Assembly (NCBI GenBank): GCA_013399695.1
Contig: VXAU01004947.1
Coordinates: 952,464 to 1,016,463 of the forward strand
Reading direction: 5' to 3'
Source of the DNA: Formicarius rufipectus
Lineage: Eukaryota; Chordata; Aves; Passeriformes; Formicariidae
Length of the DNA: 64,000 nucleotides
Shown here: piece by piece, positions 24,165-35,430 of the stretch
How positions within the stretch are numbered: the stretch's first letter is position 1
How the letters are laid out: each line of letters begins with the position of its first letter
Notes under the pieces: generated by a model
What the model was told of the DNA's origin: nothing
What the model saw: the letters and a program-made list of their open reading frames with translations, nothing else
The model's database searches: none
Position numbers and translations under genes: made by a program

Positions 24165-26142
24165 GTATGTCTTTCACTTCTCTTCTAACCTTGAGTTCCC
24201 AAGGCACCTATTACAGGACAAAAGTCACAGACGTATAAGATATTCAAACATTCACACAGATCTGTATTCTCTGGAGTAAATCCCGCTTCTATTTTCACCC
24301 TAGCAAAGCTGCTGAGAGCACAGCAAAGAGACCATGCAAGTGAAGACACTGTTTGACTCACAACAATTTGTTCACCTTGACAGGCAGAGAGGAAACACAG
24401 TGTGTTGTTGTCCCAGATAGTTCCTAACCTACAAAAGCAACCAAACAAAACCAGCTGGAGGGGGCTGGTGAGAGGGAAATGTAATAAAAGTTTTGTCATG
24501 CATTTTAGAAAAGGTCAAGGCCAGTGAAACTGCCTGCATATTGGCTGAAGCCAGTATTTCCAGTAATAGATCACTCCTACTCTTATTCAGGATTATCCTA
24601 AATGGGACAACAAAGAAGAATTTTTGGGAATCACCAAATGGAAACACAAGACCATGCTCTCTGAAGACCACTCAGAGTGAGTCCAAATTACACAGTCTGT
24701 GGGTCTACTGGCTCTGGACTGCACCTGCCACTTGAATCTATCTCCCTCTGCATCTATCCACAGGCAGCAGTGATTTGGCCCAGGACCACAACATTTCAGT
24801 CATGCCAGCACAACAGTAAGAAGGAAAACGGCTCAGACAGCTGGTTTGGTCCTGCTTTCGTCTAAACAGAGTTTTCAAATAGAAATATTTCTTAAAAGTC
24901 AACTGTGACACAAATATCAACTGCAGATACTAGAGCTGCTGAAGACTAATAGCCAGAAAAGGTTTCCCCTGCTGTTAAATTCAGGGTCTCTGTGAAATGA
25001 AGTACCACTGTTGGCTATGTTTATTGTTTAATGAAAAATACTGTGTTGGATTGAAGCCCTCTGAAGAATGATCCTGAGCTTATCGCACAGACTTTCTCCA
25101 CAGATTTCTTCAAGCAAAAAGACATTTCAGAAGGGACTGCAAAACCAGATTAAGCAGAGTAAAACAAATACAAACATATAAGATAAAGGCAGATCTCTGT
25201 GTACATATGAAATAAAGGAAGTTGTCACCCTTGTAATCATCTCTCATAACCAGATGATGCTCGAAGTCAGTCTGAGGAGTCAGTCAACATTTTAGACTCG
25301 GGGGGTGTCACCTTTGTAACAAGGACCTGAGGATGCCTTTATTTGCCATAATACTGTCTAACTATGAAGAACAGATATAGAGGCCACCTATTCCTGCATA
25401 CCTGGCAACTCCCATTACCTGATTTTTTATTAGCAATACCCAGAAAATTGCTGGGATTGCAGGGTGTAGAAAGGAAAGGAGAAGGCAAAGGCAACACTAA
25501 CCAGGTCAGTCCAGTGCTGTCTTGGTGCATGACAGGGTCTGTGTATCCCCCATTCACACTGTTGCAGTCACATCTAATCCTGAAAGAGATTCACATGCCC
25601 TCTTTTGGCTTTCCAAATGATTTGTGTTTGGGGCAGAGGCTCCTACTGCCTTGTCTGTCTGTGACGTTCCGCATTTCTGACCTGCGAGGGGCAGCTGGTG
25701 TGCAAGGCTGTGGCAGAATGATGGTCAGGCAGAAAAATCAAGGCAATAGGGCAACTTTAAAAATAGGACAATAGCATAAAATCTAGGGAGTACACCATCA
25801 AGCAAAATGTCCAGAATAGAAAATTAGGCAATCAAGACAGCAGACCAAACAGCTGAGGCCATGGGTATCATTGCCAGAAGACATCATCCCAGAAGCCTGA
25901 AGGGTTTAAGGCCCTCAGTGAATGAGAACTGTCACAGCTCCACTCAGGCCAAACTGGAGGCTTGCCTACTTGCTTGTTAAATCCTGCACATTTCTCACTG
26001 ATGTTCATCTGACAGCATTTTTAAAGGTAAAATCCCAATTTTCTCCATGTCTTTTAGAGAGGAAGTGTCAGACTTTACATTAGTTCATTTAAAAAGACCA
26101 AGCAAAGCTTAGAAACTTGAGCTTTAAGCTTTAACTAAGTCT
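24165..26142. other. Unique noncoding sequence
   Basis: No supported gene or element. The plus-strand frame of 136 codons at 25,364-25,774 overlaps a minus-strand frame and has no recognisable motif. It is somewhat basic and low in hydrophobic pattern, which looks like chance. Confidence 0.5.
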
Positions 26143-26353
26143 ACAGGGGAGATTTAGACTGGACATTGGTAAAAGCATCTTCACTGAAAGGGTTGTCAAG
26201 CATTAGACAGGCTGTGCAGGGAAGTGGTGGAGTCACCATCCCTGGAAGTATTTAAAAGATGTGTAGATGTGGTGGAATTGGCAATGTTGTGTTAATGGCT
26301 GGACTCAATGATCTTAAAGTTCTTTTCCAATCAAAACAATTCTATGATTCTAT
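26143..26353 (+). mobile_element. CR1 3' fragment with internal deletion
   Basis: A 3' CR1 piece that runs from GGGGAGATTTAGACTGGACA through TCTTCACTGAAAGGGTTGTC and GGGAAGTGGTGGAGTCACC to AATTCTATGATTCTAT. Against the usual CR1 order, the short segment between GTAGATGTGG and TGGAATTGGCAATG is missing, so it has a small internal deletion of roughly 25-35 bases. That estimate is from memory of the family. The ORF2 tail coded here is not open. Confidence 0.92.
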
Positions 26354-29300
26354 AAGCATTGACACAGAAAGGAAAATGCCTTGTTCAAAGGGCCCTCATC
26401 TGCTTATAAACCAAGGGAATATTTCCATTGTCTTTGTCCTTCATTTGAAATGTGTTGCTTTTACGCTTTGTAACTTTCTTGAAAAGCAGATAAGAGATTT
26501 TAGACATTTTCTGCAGTTCTCCTTTACATGCAAATGCTTTCAGCATTATATTCTATTTACCGAAGCAAGATATAATTTCAGTCAGTGTTTGTTTAAACAA
26601 GATATATATATCCAGTGTACTACTATGTGTATATGTGTATGTATATGATGGACTATTATTATGCACACTATAAATACTATACTAAAAATAACATATTCAT
26701 TATTTCCCAAGAACACATAGCCATTTTACCTTAACTTCAACCCAGGGTTGCAGGTTTCTAGCAGCTTGTTATAATTGAGGGGAATGTGTGTTCAGCAGAG
26801 GTAAGGACCCTGAAAAGGTGGGATAAGCCTGCTTGTAATCACAGCTCTGACAAGGTGATGGAGATTTGACTGGTTGAAATAGCTTTGTGGAGCTTTGGTA
26901 GTTGTGGGACCACTGAAAAACCACCACCTTTTCTCAGAGACCAGATCTTACTATATATTTATATTTATTATGCATTATATATCACCATGAGAGCCAAAAC
27001 CCCTGCAATTCTCAGTCCTTTACACATTTTGGAAATTACATTTTCTGCACCTTACTTCTGGAGTCTCAGTGTTGTAAGTAGAATATGCAGTTTGGAAAGG
27101 AACAATAAAAAAAGCAGCAAAGCAACACAACAACTCTGTCTATGGATTTCTATGATGTTACACAAGTCTATCCTTTGATCAAATTGTACTAGTGAATCCT
27201 ATGCACAATGAAATGTTGTTGTTCTAGTTTCATTATTGTTGCGAGATGGATCACATTTATTATTGTTTAGGCTTAATACATTACTTGCTCCATTTCATGA
27301 ATAGTTGTGCTAGCGTACCCAGGAACAAAAATAAATCCTAATGAACACTACAACGGCAGAAAGCAGTTGTACTGAATTGTGGCACATGGCCCAAGCATTG
27401 AAGGATGACTGAGAGAATCCAGGCAAAACTGGGAAATGCTTACTACTCAAACCAGAAATGCTCCATGAGGGTGTGGAAGAAGCCATCACCACTAGAAATG
27501 CACCCAAGGAAGAGATTTCAGGGCTCCTTCACGCTCCAGATCAGCCACACAGGCACTTTGGACTTAGACTGGGACAAATTTACAACTATCTGTAGGACTT
27601 TGCTGTGAGCCAGAGACAGTTCACCAATGAGCAGGAGACAACAGGGTACAACTCCCTGTTACTGAAACATTCAGCATTTCACCAAGGGTGCCCTAGAGGC
27701 AGGTTATTGCTTTACATTTAAGAATCCAGTTCCATAAAGGACTTAAGCAAATATTCAACACAAGACAGAAAAATGAAGCACTCACTGCTGCACAGGAAGG
27801 TTAAATCTGCTCCGTCTGTGCCACAGGCACTCCCCTCTCAGCATCACAAATACAACTGTTGAGCCTCTGGCTGCCAAATCTTTCTTTTCCATCCCCAGGT
27901 TTCACAGGATTTAAGGTGAAGTCCAGTACTACAGCACGAGCATTAAAGGAATCCCTTTGCAAGTGATTAAAAATCCATCCTAGCTTGCCTTGCTTCATTG
28001 TGTGCTGTCATTCCTGAGATTGCTCCCTCTGGTGTAACTCCATTGTCTTAAAATAGACCATCTCTGAAAGGATAGTCATTAGAATCAGCAGTTTATTTTG
28101 AACAGAGGGGAGCACCAGGCATTTCAAGAACCTGACAGCTTCTTCTTTTCAACCCCACTATCAAGACAAATCTCCTGAGTATGTTTCTGTGCTGATCATC
28201 TTTCTGGTTGAAGTGATGCTCCCACCATTTTTCTTTCATGTTTCCAATTACATGAAAGAATTTTGTATGGGGCTTCCTGTAATGTCATTTATTGCTGTTT
28301 CTTTTCTATACAGGCACCTACCTATAAGCTGTGTGGCAATTACATGAAAGCAAACCGAAACCTTGATATTGCAGGCTCAGATAATTGATGTAATATGACA
28401 GAGGTTTTCTTTAGAAGTCTTTCCATGTCCCATAGTCTGTGCCAGGGAGTTTTGTCCACTGTGTTGTAATCCTGTTTGTCACGGTACTTCCCACAGTAGG
28501 AACTAAGTGTCCTAAGAATTAATAGGAGTCTTAAGGAGATTAAGTCATCAGGCCTTTGCTAAGTGAACACAGTATTATTCACACACTTACAGTTTAGCAT
28601 GTGCTTGCACTCTTCTAACAAGCACAGGTGAAGGAAGGGGACACCTCACCCAGAAACATGGTGCGTAATTAGAGGTGAAACAACTTTATGCCCCTTGCAG
28701 GCACTGAAATGAGTATGACCTGACCCCAGATTTCTATCTCACCTCAGATTTCTATGCATATGTATGATTTCAGTTCCCGTCTCACATATGTCGTTTTGCA
28801 ATGGTCCCTTTCAGTCTTCAGATTCTTTTACTATCAGTGCTGATGTTTTTTGAGAAAAAACAAAGTAAGGCACGTTTACTGAGGCAGAGCATCTTCCCTG
28901 AGATTACTTTTTTTTATTTTTTGTCTATAATTCATTGCACTGCAACTCATTTCCAACCAATATTTTGAAAAATACTCTTCTTATAAAGCTATTTTTTGAA
29001 TGTTTTTCCTTTTTAAGGCTGTAGCTTCTGAAGTAATTTTTCCTACCGTGATGGTGTTGACTCAGAGCAGCTCAGAACAGAGAGAGGGAGGGAAGCAAGG
29101 ACACCAGGTCAGTACTATGACTTTTCTGTCCCCCCAGGACAAGCCATTCATATCTTCAAGCAATGTATATCCTTCCTTGGGGAAAGTCAGTGAAAGATAT
29201 AATAGTGAAGTGTTTCCTTTCAGTTGTGAGGATTAAATGTCTATAGCCAAGTGGGAATTTCTAAGCATCTGTGTTATAACAGACCTGTAAACATAAGCAG

Positions 29301-29899
29301 AAATGCTTCCACACCTGCATATTACTTTGCCCACAGTTCAGCTCCTGTAAATAATGCAGGAACATAGGGCAGTGACGTCTCTTTGCTGCCACTCTTTCTG
29401 CGTGGCAGCATATGAAGACACAATGTAAAAGATGGATTAATCTGAAATTTAGAATCTACTTGGAAAAAAACCTATTGGAAAAGGTTTGTGGCTTTTCTAT
29501 CTGTTTCTATTAAAATGACTTCTGAGCCTGAGCTTTTGCTTGTGATTTTTCTAAGTCTAACTCCCTAGGTTCCCCACCAGCTACTGTCAGAAGTTTGTGC
29601 CAGTGTCATTTGGCAGGCCAGGCCCTTGGAGGGAGCTGTTTCTTCTCCTGATGACAGCTGCCATGGCCTCTTCTGCTGCCAAGACTTTTCAAGATATGAA
29701 GACAAGGAAACAGGCAGCAATGTTGAAAAAGTTTTATTCAGCAGTTTGTTGTTACAGACCCAGAGGCACAAAGGGGCCTCCAGGAAACACTTGCTGTGAC
29801 TCCTACTTAAAAGTGGGCCAGTGAGAGCATGTTTTCAGCAGGGCTTAAAAATCTGTCCACTATAGCAGTTTACTCCCTTGTTTGACCAGTCTCACAACA
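26354..29899. other. Unique noncoding sequence
   Basis: No supported gene. A short AT/GT-rich tract lies at 26,601-26,649 and a TATATTT-type patch at 26,950-26,985. Frames up to 97 codons have no motif. Confidence 0.5.
26601..26649. repeat. AT/GT-rich tract
   Basis: GATATATATA followed by TATGTGTATATGTGTATG units. Simple-sequence DNA. Confidence 0.75.
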
Positions 29900-30790
29900 A
29901 ACACTTCTCATATTGGATGGTAATTTCTCCAGTTCCAGCTTGTGTTTTTTGTACCTTGTAGCTCTGTCCTCTGCACTGCTATGAAGAGTTTGGTACCATG
30001 TTCTCAATACCTTCTCATTTGATTGTTATTTGTTTGGCTCATCACAGCACGCCCATGTCTTTCTTGTACTGGGAAACATGAAACAGAACCCAGTACTCTG
30101 GATGTGCCTCTCCAGTGCTGAGCAGAGGGGAAGACACACTTCCCTTGACTTACTGGCAACACTTATCCAGCTAAGCCCAGTACTGGCTCAAGTCCCACTT
30201 GTTGTCCACCAGGACCCCCAGTTCCCTTTTTGTAGAGTTTCTCCCAGCCAGTCAGCCCCCAGACTACACTGGTGGATGGTATTATTCCTCCGCAGGTGCA
30301 AGACTTTGCATTTCCCAGTGCTGAACACCATGGGATTCCAGTCTGCCCATTTCTCTAGCCTGTCCAGGTCCCACTACACAGCAGGATGACCTTAAGTTCA
30401 ATACAGTCCATGAAGATGCTAAGAGTTCAGTCTGCCCAGCCATCTACAAAACTAGTAAAGACACTAAAGTGTTGGCCTCAGCAATGGTCTCTCTCCCTAG
30501 TGAGACTTTGCAGCATTGGTCATACCCTTTGAGCCTTCCTGCCCAGCCAGTTTTCCTCTCATCATCCCCTGATTTAGTCCACATCTCACCTGTTTGACTG
30601 CATGTATCTTGTGGTGTAAAGTCAAGGTAAAGAGCATCCACTTTCTCCACTTAAATGGTCATCTCCTCACATAAACCAGTCAAGCTGATCAGGCATGGTT
30701 TGTCCAGTCCTTCATAGGATCATAAACTACTTTCAGGAGGATTTGCTTCATGATCTTTCCAAGGACTGAGGTGAGTCTTCAGCAGTAAAT
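29900..30790 (-). mobile_element. CR1 retrotransposon fragment, degraded
   Basis: Minus-strand CR1 of roughly 0.9 kb, seen as a series of family-typical words on the plus strand. These include CATGTCTTTCTTGTACTGGG, CAGTACTCTGGATGTG, CTTGTTGTCCACCAGGACCC, CCAGCCAGTCAGCCCCCAG, GTGCAAGACTTTGCATTTCC, TCTCTAGCCTGTCCAGGTCC and CAAGGACTGAGGTGAG. They correspond to the C-terminal reverse transcriptase part of ORF2 and the region after it. Several stretches between them are divergent or rearranged and no long frame survives, so it is an old copy. The left edge may reach back to about 29,860. The 3' terminal octamer repeat is not visible, so the 3' end also seems lost. Confidence 0.85.
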
Positions 30791-31309
30791 GTAGAAAAAT
30801 TCTCAAACCATTTCAGACAGAGAATAAGATATCAACTCCCAGGAAAGAAGTAATAACCCTGTAAATGTTTAGTTATATACCTGGAATGGTGGGCTAAAAC
30901 CTTCAGGGATTATTGTGCTGCTTTTACTGGAACTGAAGGTGAATGAGAGCACCATGGAAGTGGTGTGAGGGTGCTGCACTGAGAGCCAGTCCCACTGAAA
31001 TGGTGAGAGAGAATGATGAGATGTCAGCCAACATTGACACAGCACTTCTGCCTCCATCCAGCTCTGCACAATACTGGTCTGTAATCCCAGACAGTGAGAT
31101 CTTGTTTGTTAGAGCAGGAGCACCAAGTAGTCAGTGCTTAATTAAAAACTAATCTGCTTTTAATGCTCAAATGTTAATTTACAGATATTAATAGCATAGG
31201 ATCTGGACTATTAGGTACAGTATTCAGTGTGAGTGGTGAAGTGATGAATTGTGTCTTAGGAAGCTATTCATCTGTCTATAGTGTTTCCTTTCAAGGATAT
31301 TCATGGAAG

Positions 31310-31347
31310 TTTTTTTTTGGTTGGTTGGGTTTTTTCCCTCCCCCCAC
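31310..31347. repeat. T/G then C-rich low-complexity tract
   Basis: Nine T, then GGTTGGTTGGG, six T and a CCCTCCCCCC run. It lies about 45 bases left of the next CR1 fragment. Confidence 0.75.
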
Positions 31348-31390
31348 AATCTGTTACTGCTCATTGTGCTTCAAGTAGGCAAAAAAATGT

Positions 31391-31622
31391 TTAGTTTGGA
31401 TATTAGAAAGAGGTTCTTCACCCAGTAGGTGGTTGAGCACTGGAACAGGCTCCTAAGAGAAGTGGTCACAGCACCAAGCCTGACAGAGTTCAAGAAGTGT
31501 TTGGACAATATTCTTGGGCACATCATGTGACTCTTTGTAATGGTCCTGTTCAGGGACAGGAGTTGGACTTGATGATCCTTGTTGGTCCCTTTCAACTCCA
31601 CATATTCTGTAATTCTGTGAAA
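31391..31622 (+). mobile_element. CR1 3' fragment
   Basis: A 3' end of a different CR1 subfamily from the one at 26,143. It runs TTTGGATATTAGAAAGAGGT, CACTGGAACAGGCTCC, GAAGTGGTCACAGCACCAAG, CTGACAGAGTTCAAGAAGTG, GACAGGAGTTGGACTTGATG, GGTCCCTTTCAACTCC and the terminal ATTCTGTAATTCTGTGA. The CACAGCACCAAGCCTGACAG and ATTCTGT-type terminus separate it from the GTGGAGTCACC subfamily. It is about 232 bp, 5'-truncated, with no open frame. Confidence 0.92.
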
Positions 31623-32429
31623 AATACCGTTCATCTGTGCATAAAGATTACTAATGGTATTGCAACACCTGTACTATTTTATTGGAATTAAATTTAAGTA
31701 GGCCAAGAAGCTTATACAATCAAGATGCTCTAAAAACATGTTCTTTCTGGAAACAGGTACTTTTTGCTAAATGATATCAGCTTTCTAGTGTTCAGTTTAT
31801 GAGACCAAACACAACAAAGGACCAGGCAGGGAACAGTACAGGCAGTGAAGGGTGAAATAACACCCTGTGAAGCTAGGCAGAGACTGGCATTTTGATTGAC
31901 AATGCTACAAACAAAGTCCTACTTCCCTTCTTATATGATCTACTGCTGCTTTAAACATTAATGTTATGGAATCTCCTGGATTAAAGAAGATTTTTTAAAT
32001 GTGTGTGTGGGAGGAACAGATTAAATAGGTGGCATTTTCATCCTGACTTGGTATTAGGGACAGATGATGTCAGGATGGTTTTCTTATCCCTAATTTCACA
32101 AGGAATATGGCCATGGCCCCAGGTCTGTGTATATTGTTTTGGTACAGGTACCTCTTCGGCCTGCCCTTTCCTTCTCACAACTTTCAGTGGAAATGCGGCA
32201 TCATTACAGCTTAAAACAGTTGCAGAAGTGTCTTGGAGAAATGGAGTGCTTGAGCATGTGACCATTCACTCCACCGGCATTCATTTTGGCAACTGGTCCT
32301 TTTTTATGAATGAGTAGTGACTAAAAGAGTCTCATCCAAAGCTCACTGAAATCAAGGGGAATTTGTTTTCACAAGACTTAGATTAGCTGCATGACAGGCT
32401 AAAGGAGTTTGCACTCATCCAGCAAGAGC

Positions 32430-32720
32430 ATGGAGATAATTAAAAGCTTATCTGCAAAAATGTAGTTTACAAGATCCTGTTCTATGGGATTGCCACTTGC
32501 CTTCCTGAAATAGTCTGCTGCCTGGTTTCCTGCCTGAACAATGAAATTAACCTGATTGATTAGCTCCTATAAAAAGGAAAAATACTCTCCATGAAAAAAC
32601 AAAGCCTGCCATTCCCTGATGCTTTCTGTTGCTGAATTCTCTAATAATTGAGACTGCTCTGTCAAGAAAAATTTGCAGGCTTCTTGGCAATTTACTGAAG
32701 TGTCTGAAGGGCTACACGTT
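32430..32720. promoter_or_regulatory. Possible conserved noncoding element with GATA and PBX/HOX-like words
   Basis: Non-repetitive AT-rich sequence. It has AGATAA at 32,434-32,439, the inverted TTATCT at 32,448-32,453, and TGATTGAT (the PBX-HOX composite word) at 32,553-32,560, followed by TAGCTCC. Such words occur by chance in AT-rich DNA, and no conservation data support this. It is proposed only from its appearance. Confidence 0.22.
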
Positions 32721-33759
32721 ACCAGCTATAACCTTTAACAACAGCTCACAGTGATCTCAGAAATTACATAGGGAATGAAAGGAATTTGTGTGTGTTTGTC
32801 CTGTTAAAATCAGTGCTGCAATAGAAGGTACATCTGTCCATTTAATGGAAGAATCTGATTTAAAATTACCTAATTTTCTTTCTGGGTAAGTATGTGCATA
32901 TTATGTTCTTTTTACATAAACAAAGAGAAAGGGTTAGGTTCCACACACACAAAGACTGAGAGCCTTTTCTGACATTGTGTTGTCCTTTTTTTCCCTATGT
33001 TTTAGCACTGTTAACATGAGTGGCTTTGGTTGCTTCTAATTTACCCTAATTCAGTAGAGGCTAGGCTGCCTGAGGGCTGAGTCTGGAGCACATTTAATGA
33101 CACCTGCATTGAATCATCCTGGTCAACCCCTAAGGATATCCCCAGACTGACTCACAATTGCTTACTAACCCAACAAAAGGAATGCTAACATTGTTCAGGC
33201 TAATGGAAGAAAAGCTGCAACCATGAGCCTTTGCACTCCTCAGATGCTGTTTTGAACTCTTCAATCAGAGAAGATTTGGGCAGGATTTTCTGCTGCAGAT
33301 CCCCTGGATTTGAGGGCAGCAAGACTACCTCTTTATTTATAAGCAATAGAGGTCAGTGTCAAACACTCCAAAGGGCAAGTGGCACTTCCAATTTTGTACG
33401 CATCAAAGTAGAGCCTCTTCTCTGTTTTCCTGAATCAAGGTAGGCTCAGCCAGGGTGCTTGTGGGGAAGCAGTGCTGCTTTGCACCCTCCCCCAGGCACG
33501 TACCACACCTCTTCTGGGTATGCATGAGTCTCCAGAAGGCAGCCTTCAGTACTAAAAGTCCTCTGCAGAAATTACATGAATACTGCCTATTGTCTACATG
33601 AATGTCCAGTCTGGACAATGGCCAGTCTGGAAAAGTCTGTAAGAATAAAAGTTGCTCTGAAAAATATGGGAGGGCCTGCAAGATGTTTTCTATCTTCTGT
33701 CTAACTTCATTGTGTGCAGAGTTGTTTATTAACATTTGCATATAACTTTAGTTTTCCAA

Positions 33760-34095
33760 ACTGTAATTTGTCTGCTTTCCAAATTAAAATAGACAATGAG
33801 AATGTGGCCATTTCATCAGCTCACAGTGCAGTGTCGACCATATGTTAGAGAGACTGTTGAACCCCTAGTCACGTAATAATGCAAATGACTGTGAAGAAAA
33901 AATATAATTAGCTCATTAAGAAAACAGAAAATCTGTCCTGTCAGGCCAGACCTTACTTGACAATTTCATCATTCATGTCCAGCCAGGCAACACAACATAA
34001 AAACTTCATTTTCACCAGGCTCTAGACTATATAAGGCATATGAAAACTTCAGACACAAAATTAAACAGCAGGTTATTATGTAATTAAGGTTTAAT
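33760..34095. promoter_or_regulatory. Possible conserved noncoding element with octamer word
   Basis: AT-rich, repeat-free sequence. It has the POU octamer ATGCAAAT at 33,879-33,886, followed by AATTAGCTCATTAAG, and a right part with GTAATTAAGGTTTAATTC. No open frame crosses it. It looks like a developmental enhancer-type element, but this is inference without alignment. Confidence 0.25.
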
Positions 34096-35332
34096 TCTAG
34101 CTATTCCTAAGGTCTTTTTCCAAGCTTATATTCCAGCCTCAAGGAGACACCTGAGTGGATGCAAATGCTGTCTTCCGTCATGATGTCCTTGTGGCTGCAG
34201 CATCCTCTCCATATTTCACACTTCTTGTCCTCTCCACACCTGGTGGCAGCACCACTAGTTCAAAGGGATGTAAATCCCCAAACTCACAACCCAGTGTGAA
34301 ATAAAGCAAATACAGGAAAAGTTAATAGCAACACCTCCATGCATAGCCTGAGATGATGTCAGAATAAGCCTTTTTGAGAACTATATGTTTTGGTGAAACC
34401 TGAAAAGTGTTAGAGTTGACCACCCTCTTTTTGTCACAGACAAAGATGAAAAGAGTGGAAACCCCACATTTCAGCTGTGAGCCACACTTCCTTTTCTACA
34501 AAACATGTAGTTATGATTCTTTCATCTGGTTAAAATTCAGAATTTTCATACGGAAAAATTCTGCGTGATCTGGCTGTGCAGGAAAAATAACGCTGCCCCT
34601 GGCAGGGCAGTGGAAGCCACTGCTTTTAATTCACTGTGCAGAGGGAGTAGATGTGTGTCTTGCAGATGTACCTCAGGGCCCCTCTTCTCTCATTAATGTT
34701 TGGCTGCTTAAGGGTTAGCTGTGCTTGGTCAAATGAAAATTATACAGTCTTAGTGAAACACTGTCATCTGACAAACCAGTATTCAAGGAGCATGGATGGA
34801 AATGGGGCTATGGTAAAACCGTCATTAAAATCATTCTGCTAGTATCAGATAAAAAGCCGTGGTAGATGACAAGGAAACTGTTTCCCACCATCCAGGGGTA
34901 ACAGATACACCAGCAGACACCAGCATTAATAACTGAGGGAGTGCAAAACTTTGTGTAGGGAAAGGGCACATCCAGGTGGAAGAAAACAAGAGTGAGTGAG
35001 GCTTCTAGGAGAAGGTTCAGGAACATCTACAGACCCTGGTATATGGTGCTGAGGCATCCTTCCCCATGTGAACGCCCATCTTTAAAACATTACCTTCTCA
35101 TCTTGTTTCCCCATGACTTTCAAAGAGCAATTGGACTGTTAACACATTTGCATCAAGTTTTCAAGAAACACTGTGTGAAAATCAGGATATGAAGGACAAA
35201 TATGTCAGTGTCCTTGAAAGAAAAGAGTGGCCCAAAGGATTCCTTCTGAACTTTGGAGCTCACCTGCATCCCTGTATGCTCCAGGCAGATAATTTCTTGA
35301 ACCAAGAATGAGAGACAACAGTGGCTGAGTAG

Positions 35333-35430
35333 GGAAAACAAAAACAAAAACAAATCAAAAAACCCAAAACAACAAAACAAACAAAACAAAACAAAACAAA
35401 ACAAAAAAACCAAAAAACACCAAAAAACCC
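35333..35430. repeat. (CAAAA)n A/C-rich low-complexity tract
   Basis: About 98 bases built from AAAAC, AAAC and CAAAA units. On the minus strand it is T/G-rich and creates the Phe/Cys/Val/Leu-rich segment of the 147-codon minus-strand frame at 35,153-35,596. That frame is therefore an artefact of the repeat. Confidence 0.92.

Larger units (their letters stand above)
31623..35332. other. Unique noncoding sequence
   Basis: No supported gene or mobile element. The longest frame is 112 codons on the minus strand at 33,403-33,741, with no motif. Two AT-rich parts of this stretch are described separately as possible conserved noncoding elements. Confidence 0.5.
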
